DNA of 64,000 nucleotides from Nostoc sp. UHCC 0302 (GCF_038096175.1 NZ_CP151100.1:62001-126000); one strand, 5' to 3'; counted from the first letter of the stretch, positions 10,131 through 19,450 are shown. Made by a program: numbers and translations. Notes: generated from the letters alone by a model not told the origin.

Positions 10131-10241
10131 ACTACTGTAATGCCTGAATTATCAAATCTTCTAACGTGAATGATTAATTAACAGCTAGTTTAGACTAAGT
10201 TCAAACTAATTGTTAGTCTTATGCAATCTCGCTGCAACAAG
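10131..10241. repeat. Degenerate ~110-bp repeat, copy 1 (upstream of the polysaccharide cluster)
   Basis: This stretch resembles 15932-16050 in the same orientation: both contain ATTATCAA, GTGAATGATTAATTAACA versus ATGAATAATTGATTAATAAC, then TGCAAT and TGCAACAA in the same order and spacing, with many substitutions and small gaps. The two copies bracket the IS-rich segment 10.3-15.6 kb. No coding sequence is seen here; it may be part of the promoter region of the priming transferase. Confidence 0.5.
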
Positions 10242-10300
10242 AATTAAAGTTAATGCTTATATACTTATTATCTTACGTATTAAGTCTGGATTTTAACATA

Positions 10301-10420
10301 CACTTGTAAAAGACTAAATACTAGTAATTTATAATGCTGATTACACTTTTGTAAAAGACTAAATACTAGTAATTTATAATGCTGATTAACACCTTTGTAA
10401 AAGACTAAATACTAGGAATT
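10301..10420. repeat. Tandem repeat, ~45-46 bp unit, 2.5 copies
   Basis: The block GTAAAAGACTAAATACTAG occurs at 10306, 10351 and 10397, followed in the first two copies by TAATTTATAATGCTGATTA. The third copy is cut short (ACTAGGAATT) just before the IS5 remnant at about 10436. It sits in the upstream region of the polysaccharide cluster; no protein is encoded. The function is unknown. Confidence 0.85.
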
Positions 10421-10435
10421 CAAAAAACTTCTAAG

Positions 10436-11060
10436 AGGATGTTTGAAAAGTTTTTAGAGGTCAGAAATTATGCTGAACGCCTCACCATGATACGGATCAT
10501 GGCAATATAAATAAAAGTCTCCGATGTTTCAGGTAGTAGTTCATAATCTCGAACTAATCGGCGACATCCCATCAACCAACCAAAAGTGCGCTCGACAACA
10601 AGGGCGTTTTTTGAGCAAAATAAATCCCTTGGTTTGTTCTGGGCGCAAAACTACCTGCACAATCCAACGGCAAAAATTCATCACCCATTGCATAAATGGT
10701 TCGCCATCAAAGCCACCATCAACCCAGATAGTCGTCAAGCGAGATATCTTTTGATTGGACTGTTTAACCCGTTTGAGAACTTATTTTCCTCCTTCTCTTT
10801 CACCGACATTAGCTGCTGTCACTAAAACCCTCAACACTAATCCCAAGGTATCGACAGTCATAAATCGCTTACGTCCTTTCAGCTTTTTACCTGCATCAAA
10901 ACCAACTGACTGACTCACCATTGCTGCACTTTTAACGCTTTGACTGTCAATGATTGCCTCGGATGGGCTTGGGTGACGTTCTATCTCAATTCGAGTCCAA
11001 TCTCTGAGTTGATCGTGAATCATGAGCCAAGTCCCATCAATGCGCCAATGCTCAAAGTAA
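10436..11060 (-). pseudogene. IS5-family transposase remnant (5'-truncated, frameshifted)
   Basis: The minus strand encodes, in three frames, consecutive pieces of an IS5/IS1031-type DDE transposase: DSQSVKSAAM with KGRKRFMTVDTLG (about 11023-10781), then TTIWVDGGFDGEPFMQWV (from about 10738), then [20 protein letters not shown] (to about 10472). A stop (GGK then TAA where CAA is expected) at 10781, a one-base shift near 10745 and another near 10607 break it. The N-terminal third is missing where it meets the ISAs1 fragment. GAGGATGTTTGAAAAG at 10436 looks like the surviving terminal repeat. Non-functional. Confidence 0.75.
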
Positions 11061-11072
11061 TGTCAACGGGAT

Positions 11073-11330
11073 TTGAGATACAAGAAGAGTAAAACTAAAA
11101 CATCTTTTGCAGCCAGCGTAGATAGCTTTGATATTACCAGTAGGTTTCAGGAATACTTCACAAAAGTGAAAGACCCCAGAGTGGAAAGGACGAGATATCA
11201 TTTACTCACTGATATCATTACCGTAGCGATTTTGGGAGTAATAGCAGGAGCGCAAGGTTGGGAAGATATCGAGGAGTATGGAATTAATAAACAAGAGTGG
11301 TTAGAGACGTTTCTAGAACTACCATTCGGA
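11073..11330 (+). pseudogene. ISAs1-family transposase, N-terminal fragment
   Basis: About 86 codons match the N-terminal DDE_Tnp_1-associated domain of ISAs1 transposases: RFQEYFTKVKDPRVERTRYH, LLTDIITVAILGVIAGAQGW and EDIEEYGINKQEWLETFLEL. After ELPFG the expected family sequence stops, and the remaining codons read through the antisense of the neighbouring ISKra4-like fragment, so the junction is near 11330. Not functional. Confidence 0.8.
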
Positions 11331-11541
11331 AAGTATGTAAATGCTCTGTGGCGTGGTAAAAGTCAAGTAACTGGTGTGTAGATTGTAAGGAGCAACCAAG
11401 GCGTTGTAGTAGCGGTGGGATATGTTGCCAAATCCACTTTGCACCCTTCGGGTTCGCCAGTTCGACGGGACGGAAACCGACACCGCCGACTGGACTCACC
11501 ATCTGCAATTAATAAAACCTCAGATGCAAAATTGATTCCTA
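11331..11541 (-). pseudogene. ISKra4/ISLre2-like transposase, C-terminal part (interrupted copy)
   Basis: Read on the minus strand this gives RLGINFASEVLLIADG, then (after a 55-bp repeat insertion at 11444-11498) AKWIWQHIPPLLQRLG and LLDFYHATEHLHTF, where it ends abruptly against the ISAs1 fragment. The aspartate of IADG is expected to be a catalytic residue. It is the continuation of 13005-13941, separated from it by the IS at 11546-13000. The copy has lost the rest of its C-terminus. Confidence 0.75.
11444..11498 (-). repeat. 55-bp palindromic dispersed repeat inserted in a transposase
   Basis: On the minus strand the insert begins TGAGTCC and ends GCGAACCCGAAGGG, with an imperfect palindrome between. 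It splits the codons for IADG and AKW of the ISKra4-like transposase and shifts the frame (55 is not a multiple of 3). The same ends are found in the 54-bp insert at 21167-21220. It resembles the small dispersed repeats known from Nostoc genomes. Confidence 0.75.
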
Positions 11542-11545
11542 AACG

Positions 11546-13000
11546 TCAATACCTTAGCCAAAAGAAGAGGGTGAAGAGATAGGGCGCTTTGTAGTAGAGT
11601 TATTGTCTCTCACAACGACAACTCAAAAACTACAAGCCACCCATGCCAGACATCCTATCACTGTTACAATGCCTGCTACCGCAGATCAACGCGACGACGA
11701 TGCGCCGAATGAACCAGATAATTCTGGCCATGTTACCAATGAGCGGCCGAGTGACCATGTTGGGAATTTCTCGTTGGGCAGGCGTTGGCGGTAGTTATAG
11801 GACGATGTTGAGGTTCTTCCATACAGTAATACCTTGGGCAACGTTGTTTTGGTTGTTTTTTCGCAAGCATTTATTTCGTGGGAATGAGGTATATTTGCTA
11901 GCAGGAGATGAAGTTGTAATAAGTAAATCAGGGAAACAAACTTATGGGCTGGATAGATTTTTTTCTAGCTTGGTTAGTAAACCCATATCAGGGCTATCTT
12001 TTTTTACATTATCATTAGTCAGTGCTGAGCAAAGGCGCTCATTTCCGATTCAGATAGAACAGGTGATAAAGAGCGATATAGAAAAAAGTAGCCTGTCACC
12101 AACCAAAGAAATAAAACCGCAACAGAAACGTGGGCGTGGACGACCAAAAGGAAGTAAAAACAAGAATAAAACCCAGGTAATTCTCACATCTGAATTACTC
12201 CGAATTCAGAAAATGATTAAGTCGTTATTTAAGTTATTAGCTAAATTTATTCCCCTTACTTACTTAGTCTTAGATGGTCATTTTGGAAACAATAATGCCT
12301 TACAGATGGCTCGACAAGTTAACTTACACATAATTTCCAAGTTGCGCCATGATTCGGCGTTGTATATACCCTATCAAGATCCTGACTCCAGTAAACGCTC
12401 TCGTCGTAAATACGGTGATAAGGTTGACTGCTTTAACATACCTGACAAGTATTTGTGTAAAAGTACTATTGAAGACGATATCAAAACTGATATTTATCAA
12501 TGCACTCTCCTCCACAAAGAATTTGCCCAAGCACTGAATATAGTTATTTTAGTCAAGACCAATCTTAAAACTAATGCTCGTAGTCATGTAATTCTATTTT
12601 CCAGCGACCTAAAACTGTCATATGAGAAAATAGTTGACTATTACAAACTGCGCTTTCAAATCGAGTTTAACTTCCGTGATGCCAAACAATTTTTGGGATT
12701 GGAAGATTTTATGAATCTAAGCCAAACTGCTGTGACTAATGCTGTTAATCTAGCATTCTTTATGGTTAACTTATCCCATCATATTCTTGCAGATTTTCGT
12801 CTCCTTAATCCTGATGCCGGCATTCTTGATCTTAAGGCTCACTATCGCGGTTTTCGATATGTCCATGAAATTTTAAAAATGCTTCCTGAAATGCCTGAGC
12901 CTATTTTATTAACCCAGATTTTTACCAAGCTTACTTCTTTAGGACGTATTCATCCCGTTTCTACAGGCATTGAAACCTCGTAAATTGGCTAAGGTATTGA
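11546..13000 (+). mobile_element. Intact 1455-bp IS (IS4-superfamily, ISH3/IS701-like) nested in an ISKra4-like element
   Basis: Perfect 14-bp terminal inverted repeats TCAATACCTTAGCC (11546-11559) and GGCTAAGGTATTGA (12987-13000), flanked by a 4-bp target duplication AACG (11542-11545 and 13001-13004). Removing the element and one AACG rejoins CCTAAACGTACC, whose minus strand reads L-V-R-L-G-I in frame with both halves of the host transposase. One transposase gene fills it (11643-12983). A 4-bp duplication argues against classical IS4 (9-12 bp) and for the ISH3 or IS701 groups; this assignment is tentative. Confidence 0.9.
11643..12983 (+). CDS. DDE transposase (IS4 superfamily)
   Basis: A 446-residue transposase that should cut and join the ends of the 1455-bp IS around it. 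Visible DDE features: LLAGDEVVISKSGKQ near residue 85 (first Asp), LTYLVLDGHFGNNNAL near residue 204 (second Asp) and KLRFQIEFNFRDAKQFLGLE near residue 345 (Glu in the Y-R-E type block). A basic linker, QQKRGRGRPKGSKNKNK, near residue 165 may contact DNA. The frame is intact and ends 17 bases before the right end of the element. Start ATG at 11643; nothing suggests frameshifting. Probably an active or recently active copy, given its perfect ends and target duplication. Confidence 0.85.
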   Translation: MPDILSLLQCLLPQINATTMRRMNQIILAMLPMSGRVTMLGISRWAGVGGSYRTMLRFFHTVIPWATLFWLFFRKHLFRGNEVYLLAGDEVVISKSGKQTYGLDRFFSSLVSKPISGLSFFTLSLVSAEQRRSFPIQIEQVIKSDIEKSSLSPTKEIKPQQKRGRGRPKGSKNKNKTQVILTSELLRIQKMIKSLFKLLAKFIPLTYLVLDGHFGNNNALQMARQVNLHIISKLRHDSALYIPYQDPDSSKRSRRKYGDKVDCFNIPDKYLCKSTIEDDIKTDIYQCTLLHKEFAQALNIVILVKTNLKTNARSHVILFSSDLKLSYEKIVDYYKLRFQIEFNFRDAKQFLGLEDFMNLSQTAVTNAVNLAFFMVNLSHHILADFRLLNPDAGILDLKAHYRGFRYVHEILKMLPEMPEPILLTQIFTKLTSLGRIHPVSTGIETS

Positions 13001-13004
13001 AACG

Positions 13005-13941
13005 TACCAGATGCATTTCTAACAGTGACAAGAAAGGTTGAAGTTTGCCATAAGTACCGTCATTGGTTACAGGAATTTCAGTAGTATTGACGCGTTGACC
13101 ATCCTGATCTACTACATAAATAGTTAGTAGCTTTGGTTCAGTCCATTCACCTTTATAACCATGACGATTAGTTGTCTGATGACTTTTACCAACGTTGTTT
13201 TTCCGAATCCGAGTCCGTCCTCCATCTACAGAAATTACCACTCGATGACCTTTTAAAACAGGTGTAATTTCTAACGTCCTCTGTTTAAAATGGAATAATT
13301 GAGAGTTACGCACACTCAACCCTTGTTTATTGAAATGGTAGGTTAAACGCTCAACTCGTCTAATACTCATAGCTATGCCCCAATCAGCAAGTGTCTGCTG
13401 GGCAATCGCTTTCTTAACCACTCACTGACCCATTAAATGCCACAGTAGACCAAATTAAAGGCGTAATACCTTCTTTCATGCTTAACCATCTTAAAAACGG
13501 ACAAAACCCCTGTCCTTTTGTTTTTCGACGTTTCAGTCCTACTTTTTTTGACCGTTCTACTACATAAGGTAGCCGCAAAGATACTATAACATTATCCAAA
13601 CATAGTACTTGCCGTTCAACTCGCCCATTCCCTTGGCTTTTTGGATGCCGCCATCCTTGTGTTTGTTGTTTCGCTGTCTTTATTGCTTCAGGTGAATTTG
13701 ACAGATTGTTTAATAGCAAAGCAATACATTCTCCTGCCAATATTAAGGCTGCTTGTCTAATTTTTTGTTCACGCTCACGCAGTGTCCGCCCATCCCACTG
13801 GGAAAGATCAGATAGTGACATTGCTTCAGCGATTGTTTGAGAGAAGTTTTTTAGGGATTGAGCTAGGTCTAGTGTTGTAGGTATAGTGTTATTACTTTTC
13901 AATGTAGGAACTCCTGGTCGCTTGGGTATCATCCCAAACAT
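13005..13941 (-). pseudogene. ISKra4/ISLre2-like transposase, N-terminal part (frameshifted, interrupted)
   Basis: Two overlapping minus-strand frames form one transposase half: 13941-13414 (ending STVAFNGSVSG) and 13421-13005 (from KKAIAQQTLADWGI through VVISVDGGRTRIRKNN to LLEMHLVR). A single-base shift near 13415 separates them. The Asp of SVDGGRTR is the likely first catalytic residue. The protein continues at 11541 after removal of the nested IS. Whether the shift is decay or a programmed frameshift cannot be told, but the truncated C-terminus makes decay more likely. The left boundary of the element is roughly 14010. Confidence 0.7.
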
Positions 13942-14110
13942 CGTTTCCAGGCATCCTACTTTTTTTTGTGCCTTTCACGCTACCCTTCATTACCCAACTT
14001 TTTGAGGTTGCACCCATATGATTTCTGTGTTGGCCGCTGCTGTCTCAAACTCTGATTCCGTACTATTATCCGCCTGTCAATAGGGTTTGAGACGCGCTAA
14101 CCCTGTCTAT

Positions 14111-14437
14111 TCATACCAGTAGTATTATCCTTGATAAACTTGAAGAATCGAGTGTCAGTGTCATCGCCATTCCCTCCCATGCTGTAAGAAATTCCTCTAA
14201 CAATGGGAAATAGAAGGTTTCGGCGTTGGCTTTGGGATTATGAACACGCTCCATCTGGCTACGGGCTTTGCAGCCCCAATGAATCAGATAGGGCAATCAG
14301 TAGCTCAGACAGGTACTATGAGCTTGTAAAATTGCTGTCACATTTTTACAAAACACTTTTAGATGTCTTTGGTCTTGGGGATGAATCCATTGGCTTACTT
14401 GAGTTTGCAATTGGTGATAAAGATGGGGGACTGACAT
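14111..14437 (-). pseudogene. DDE transposase fragment with an in-frame stop
   Basis: From an ATG at 14437 the minus strand reads MSVPHLYHQLQTQVSQWIHP, then a TGA where a Trp codon is expected (LSY-stop-LPYLIHWG), then CKARSQMERVHNPKANAETF, YFPLLEEFLTAWEG and MTLTLDSS, after which homology ends. This is the N-terminal region of a DDE transposase of a type common in cyanobacteria. It is truncated downstream and carries a nonsense mutation, so it is dead. Confidence 0.6.
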
Positions 14438-14649
14438 GGGGGGAGCTTTTTGTGTGGAAACTTGAGCATCCCATGCTGTCCCCCTCTACGTCACCCTTTT
14501 CTCCGTAAAATTCCCCATATATGAATCATCCAAAACTTTTTTGCACCATTAAGCGTTAGGACTATTTTGTAGAATGCAGATACAGTTTTTTATCGGATTT
14601 TAAACAACAAACTTTTACCGCGCACTACCTGTGGCCATCGCAATTTTTT

Positions 14650-15051
14650 CTAGATTAACTTTTTTGTCTTTTGTTCTCGTTCCTTTTGTCCTCGTTCCCT
14701 TCGAGCTATATTTGCCAGGGCTTTAATCCTACAAACCGCGTGATGTTTAGGATCTTTGCCTACATAGATTTCTATATCTTTATAAAGGTTAATCAAATCT
14801 AATTGAATAGAGTTGGTTGTACTTCGGTCTTTGAGCCACCGATAGTATTTTTTCACTGCTGTGTCTATGGCTTCTGTAGTGGTCAAAATTGCTAAATATT
14901 TACCAACAATCCTGTTAGTTTGTCTTTTTGATAAGCCTGTTTCTGATATGGTGATTTCGTCGATAAAATCTTTATTGGTTTCTTCAATTTCTAAAGAGTT
15001 AAGCGCGTCAATCCATGTTTTTTCTCTGTTTAAAATCACGAGAAACCTCAC
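14650..15051 (-). CDS. Unrecognised protein, probably N-terminally truncated
   Basis: A 133-residue charged protein, from a GTG start at 15051, with no motif I recognise; the C-terminus is very basic (ARRERGQKEREQKTKKLI). The frame remains open upstream to about 15117 and reads TIVQLKKLAAKSGLTVDDV, which looks like genuine coding sequence, but there is no ATG before the junction with the IS630 remnant at about 15118. The original gene therefore probably lost its start through that insertion. Downstream, 14511-14649 holds nothing recognisable. Confidence 0.4.
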   Translation of the reverse strand: MRFLVILNREKTWIDALNSLEIEETNKDFIDEITISETGLSKRQTNRIVGKYLAILTTTEAIDTAVKKYYRWLKDRSTTNSIQLDLINLYKDIEIYVGKDPKHHAVCRIKALANIARRERGQKEREQKTKKLI

Positions 15052-15129
15052 ATCGTCTACGGTTAATCCGCTTTTCGCTGCTAATTTTTTGAGTTGGACA
15101 ATCGTTGCTGTCTCAATTCATATTTTACT

Positions 15130-15600
15130 CGCGTAAAGCTTATAAAAAAGAAAAAAATTGATTTTTGAGTGGTTTTTTAAGCAGATGCCAAAGCCTTTCA
15201 ATAGGGTTGAGTTCAGATGCTGATGGTGGTTGAAACAGAGGGATAATGTTTTCTGTACCACAAATCGCTGAACTTGTATGAGCAGGTGCTTGGTCGATCT
15301 GCAAAATAGCATGATCGTCACCTAATTGCAGGGATAGTCAATTTAAAAACTGTTGAAAGCACTCACCATTGAGTTTTGGGTACTCATAAAGAAAGTAGTC
15401 TCCAGTTAATGGTTCAATTGCACCATAAATCCAAAAGTTGTCCCTTGTCCATTTCACCTCAACAGTAGGTTTAACGCCTGAAACAGTAATCACTTTTCCT
15501 GTAAGAGTTTTGAGTCCTACTTTAGTTTCATCCTGATACAGGTAGCGAACACACTTTCCTTTGGAAAACAGTTTTGAGAAAGTTGATAAAATTATACCGA
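15130..15600 (-). pseudogene. IS630-family transposase remnant
   Basis: Minus-strand pieces of an IS630 DDE domain: LYQDETKVGLKTLTGKVIT (about 15540-15490), VKWTRDNFWIYGAIEPLTGD (to about 15400), HAILQIDQAPAHTSS (about 15310-15270) and IIPLFQPPSASELNPIERLW (about 15250-15190). A stop codon near 15341 and missing N- and C-termini make it non-functional. It abuts the truncated gene at 14650-15117. Confidence 0.7.
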
Positions 15601-15931
15601 GTTTTTTTTATTCTGATATCAACTCTTCGTCCTGCTGGCAACTTTAAGGACGTGGTATGGCAATGGACAGGAAGCTTAGGACAACAATCAATTCACAATG
15701 TATGTTGTTGAAGGTGCGTTTATCGCTGACTTGTCCTAACTTTGATGGCTACGGCTATACTTTTTATTTCGCACCCCATCGATATCGAACCAAAACATAG
15801 ACTGTCCCATACTCAACATCCAAACCATATTGCCGTTTCAACCACTCGACTCAAGAAAAGCTACAAAGGAAATACAAAAACTTTAGATGCCCACTTATTA
15901 AAAGACATTGCTTACATCCTTGCTTTTAGAA

Positions 15932-16050
15932 ACTGCATTACTAAAATTTTCAAATTATCAAGTCTCATGACATGAATAATTGATTAATAACTACTTTATG
16001 CTAGCTTCAAGATAATTGCTAACCAAATGCAATTTTAGTGCAACAATAAT
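15932..16050. repeat. Degenerate ~110-bp repeat, copy 2
   Basis: Partner of 10131-10241 (see there). It lies to the right of the IS630 remnant. The flanking 15600-16170 shows no convincing gene; a short open frame at 15742-15975 has no recognisable motif and I do not call it. Confidence 0.5.
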
Positions 16051-16173
16051 TTCGTCTTCTCAATAAGCGACCAGCTTGATACTGTAAATAGTAGCAAATG
16101 ACTATTAAACAAGATACTCATATGCATCAATTATGAAATATACCTGGCACTGTCAGCTGATTGTACAGACTCA

Positions 16174-17340
16174 CTACTGTTCCCAATCAACCAACACCCC
16201 ATCCACACAAGCAATCCCCCACTGCGGAAACTTCGTTACCAACTTCTTGACCACAATCTGCAAAGCAGGATCATCATTCCAACATTCCGCAAGAAACTCA
16301 AACCCTGTATTTTCCCTCAATACTTCCGCCAGCTTAAGTTTCTGCATCCGCCCTGGCCGAGCCTTAGACCGTGCTGCGATCGCTTCATTTGACCATTTGT
16401 CAGCACAGAGGGCAGACGCGGCGGAAACTGGGTCAACGTTATCTGCTTTGACTTCTACACGAAAAACCGAATTTTCAACCGTTAACGAAGTGGAAAGGCT
16501 AGGTGAGGCTGGTTCTTCAAAATCAGGGGCAACGGGCGCGGCAGAATAAGTGCCTTCATGAGGATTTTTCGCCTCAACACGACAATCCTGCTTTTCTCCC
16601 AGCAACAAAGCAGACTGACCTTGTACAGCATCCACGAGCGCGAGCGAAGTACAGTCCGTTACCGCAGGTAACTCTTTCTCTTCTTCCACGCTCTCGAGAG
16701 TCTGAGGCGACGCGCCCCCAAAAGGCGCGTCAGCCGTCACTTCATCACGCGTATTTTCCTTTTGCGTGGAAGAAGTACACCTCACCAACTCTTTTGGAGA
16801 GTTGGTGAGGTGTTCCTGAACAGTTCGTGAGGGTTCCTGAAACCCTTGCTCTGACTGACTTTGATCTGAGATAGATGCTCTGTACAAAGCACGTATTTCT
16901 TTAGAACCAGCATCCATCTCTGTATTCTCAGAATTTGGTGCTTGTTTTTCAGCATCTGTTTTTTGTGACGCAGAATCAATTCCCTCCCAAAACTCCTTCA
17001 TTCTGCTGCCATGCAAATTCCGAATCATCCAACCAACAGTTTCACGCCCGTCCTGGATCGACTTGTCCGGCTTGAAAATGAATAGCCCACTGTCAGACAA
17101 AATTTTCTTCGCAGCGATGAAAGTACTGTAACCCAGCCCAGTAGACAAAGGCATCCACCGGGAACCGTAAGGGTCAGCCGTCCAACATTCCTGCCACAGT
17201 TGTGTAATTGAGTATTTTTGTTGGGAAGCCCATAACATGTCTTCTATTGGAATAATCACGTGAAACCTCTTGTATGGGGATTGGGGAATACTTGCGGCGG
17301 AAGACTTTTTGGACTTGGGACGAGTGATAGTTGCAGTCAT
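16174..17340 (-). CDS. Plasmid-type DNA-binding/replication-associated protein (unrecognised)
   Basis: A 388-residue protein. Residues about 25-110 (RFHVIIPIEDMLWASQQKYS through GWMIRNLHG) look like a compact helix-rich, winged-helix-like domain; residues 120-270 are low-complexity and acidic; residues 300-388 (SNEAIAARSKARPGRMQKLK and VVKKLVTKFPQWGIACVDG) form a second conserved block. I do not recognise a named family. Its neighbour upstream is a 542-residue coiled-coil protein on the same strand, 222 bases away, and both look like plasmid maintenance genes of Nostoc-type cyanobacteria (inference from context). The middle part contains a 9-bp inverted pair (CTCCAAAAG / CTTTTGGAG type, near 16785-16805) that could form a hairpin in the mRNA. 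Confidence 0.5.
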   Translation of the reverse strand: MTATITRPKSKKSSAASIPQSPYKRFHVIIPIEDMLWASQQKYSITQLWQECWTADPYGSRWMPLSTGLGYSTFIAAKKILSDSGLFIFKPDKSIQDGRETVGWMIRNLHGSRMKEFWEGIDSASQKTDAEKQAPNSENTEMDAGSKEIRALYRASISDQSQSEQGFQEPSRTVQEHLTNSPKELVRCTSSTQKENTRDEVTADAPFGGASPQTLESVEEEKELPAVTDCTSLALVDAVQGQSALLLGEKQDCRVEAKNPHEGTYSAAPVAPDFEEPASPSLSTSLTVENSVFRVEVKADNVDPVSAASALCADKWSNEAIAARSKARPGRMQKLKLAEVLRENTGFEFLAECWNDDPALQIVVKKLVTKFPQWGIACVDGVLVDWEQ

Positions 17341-17562
17341 ATTTCAATCTCTTATTTATGTTGACACACGAAAGCTTGCCCCCTTTAGGGGTGCGAGTAT
17401 TCATATTTAGTTGCTTAAAAAATCACTCTCTGCTTTGGCAGTACAACTAGCAAGTTTGTTAAAATGTTGCTGTTGTCTACCATTTGCGGCGGGGACACAT
17501 TTCAAAGGGTGGTTGCAGAGTTTCTAACGCTTGCAATCGCTCTAGCCGATAACCTCTCCTAC

Positions 17563-19191
17563 TCAGTTATGCGGTCGCCAGAATCGCAACTCGTCCCTGG
17601 AATAAGTCTCAGTCTTTTTTAACTCATTGCGCCAATGCTCCCAGGCGACAACTACTGTTTCCCCTAGCTCTTCCACAACTTCGCCCCTCTGCAAATACAG
17701 AGTTCGGTACGGGTCAGCGTGGGCGACAATGGAACCAACGCCAATGGTGCTCTTTTCAGTAGATGAGTTTTCTAGAGATTTGATTAACTCTGTTTCCTGA
17801 GTGGTCAATTCCGCCCAGTAATCCGATTTAATTACCTCATATTCTTGGGCAACGCTCCGAAAATCTTGCCACGTACATCCAGCCTTGGACAACACTCGCC
17901 TAATATCGCTAACTGCCTGGGGCAACATTTCTAATTGCTCGGCGCGGTAGGCTATCGCTTCGGGAGTTGGGCTACTCCCCAGAATTATTGCCGCAGCTTC
18001 GAGCGCTTGGGTGTTGTTCATCGCACTGGCGAGATTCTTCAAAGCCATACCCATGAGCCGTAGACATTCCTGGGCATTCTCTTTGGGTGGTTCCTGGGCG
18101 AGCGATCGCAAATCAATTGTCTTCTCCAGCACCTGTTTCACCTGCTTGTTCAGTGCCTTGGTAGCTTGAGTCGTCATGGTATTGCCCCACTGCTGGGCAG
18201 GGCGTTGTTCTACAGCGTTTTCCAATTCCTGAATACGTTGTTGCAATCGCTGATTCTCCAGTTCCAGTTGCCTCAACCCCTCCATTTCGTCTAAGCGCTG
18301 CTGTAACTTAATGTTCTCTGACTTTTGCTGCTGGTAAAGTTTTTGGGATGATTCAAGTTGTTCTCTTATTTGTGCTTCGGCTCTGGCATTAGCTTCTGTT
18401 TGCAAGCCAATCCTCAACTCCTGCTCTAGCCGCTCTAGCTCGATTCTGTGCTGAACTTTTAGCTCAGCAATTACTTCGGCGTATTCTTCGGGGTATCTGC
18501 GCTCGTTGGAAAATGACGCAATTGTGTCATTTTCATCAGTCAAATCACGATTGTTAACCAGCAGTCTCTCGCCATCGCTGAAAGTGACAATCTGCTGTGA
18601 AGTGTTTGGTGCATCTGCCTCAATCACCCCGGATTCACCATAACGGGGATGAGATTGTGATGAAACTTTGACCGTTTGGCACAATGGTTGCTGAGCGCAG
18701 TCGAAGCATTGCGTTTTAGACTTTTCCTCTGTTGTGTTACTGTTAGCAACTGGATTTGACGTATTTTTAGGTACTACCTCCCTTACTGCTTTAGCAAAAT
18801 CTGCGGCAGTGGGGAACGGTTTTTCTTTAGAGGCGATCGCAACGACTTCCTGTAACTTGTCAGGTGTTTTGACCAGCCGGAGTAGGGGACGAGTTTGAGA
18901 GGGTTTGGTAATCTTTTCCCTAAGTGACTCTGGCAGAGTGTCAACAACCTTAGAAGCTGCGAGTAAATCCCTTACACGGCGGTATCCGCCATATCTGGTC
19001 AGTTCTTTCTCGCAATAGCTTTCAAAACTGGTGTACCCAGCATCCTTAAAATAGCGATTGTCCCTCATCAGTCGTAATTCCTCTATTGCCTGCCACTCGA
19101 AACGGTCGATGGCGGCTAAGGTATCGAGTATGCTGCTGTTAAGGCTGCTGTAGTCAAATTCTGGGGTTTGTTCGGGTTCTTGTGTCAGCAT
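17563..19191 (-). CDS. Large coiled-coil DNA-binding-like protein of plasmid backbone
   Basis: A 542-residue protein. The N-terminal 140 residues (DRFEWQAIEELRLMRDNRYF, AGYTSFESYCEKELTRYGGY, RRVRDLLAASKVVDTLPE, SQTRPLLRLVKTPDKLQEVV) resemble the helix-turn-helix part of ParB-like or plasmid regulator proteins of cyanobacteria. Residues about 235-325 form a long coiled coil rich in Glu, Gln, Leu and Arg (ELKVQHRIELERLEQELRIG). The C-terminal 60 residues (VGVGSIVAHADPYRTLYLQR, VVVAWEHWRNELKKTETYSR) look like a small beta domain. The gene lies downstream of palindromic TTACC/GGTAA sites at 19451-19560, which may control it. A role in replication, partition or copy control is inferred, not shown. 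Confidence 0.5.
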   Translation of the reverse strand: MLTQEPEQTPEFDYSSLNSSILDTLAAIDRFEWQAIEELRLMRDNRYFKDAGYTSFESYCEKELTRYGGYRRVRDLLAASKVVDTLPESLREKITKPSQTRPLLRLVKTPDKLQEVVAIASKEKPFPTAADFAKAVREVVPKNTSNPVANSNTTEEKSKTQCFDCAQQPLCQTVKVSSQSHPRYGESGVIEADAPNTSQQIVTFSDGERLLVNNRDLTDENDTIASFSNERRYPEEYAEVIAELKVQHRIELERLEQELRIGLQTEANARAEAQIREQLESSQKLYQQQKSENIKLQQRLDEMEGLRQLELENQRLQQRIQELENAVEQRPAQQWGNTMTTQATKALNKQVKQVLEKTIDLRSLAQEPPKENAQECLRLMGMALKNLASAMNNTQALEAAAIILGSSPTPEAIAYRAEQLEMLPQAVSDIRRVLSKAGCTWQDFRSVAQEYEVIKSDYWAELTTQETELIKSLENSSTEKSTIGVGSIVAHADPYRTLYLQRGEVVEELGETVVVAWEHWRNELKKTETYSRDELRFWRPHN

Positions 19192-19450
19192 AGCTCTCTC
19201 CTGCTTTCAGAGATAGGAGAGGTGCTTGAAATCACCTTATGCGATAAGTATGCATCACCGTAAATAATACAATTTAACCCTGTGCATCCGACAAGAAGAT
19301 TTGGTATCGTTAAGTAATTCATAGCCTTAAAAGTTGGTTATGTACTGTCCCCGCTGGTAGCCTCAGAAACTGGCCAGTGGGGCTTTTAATTTATTGGCTG
19401 TAGCTGCTCTCTTCCCTTAAGTATTTGGGCTTTCAATTCTCCTTTTGTAC

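Noticed and set aside
10301-10420. Possible CRISPR-like array
   Set aside because: The unit repeats across its whole length, including the part that would be the spacer, so it is a simple tandem repeat.
14203-14508. 101-codon plus-strand frame
   Set aside because: It is the antisense of the DDE transposase fragment at 14111-14437, which explains its sequence.
15742-15975. 77-codon plus-strand frame
   Set aside because: No motif, unusual composition, overlaps the degenerate repeat; no ribosome binding site seen.
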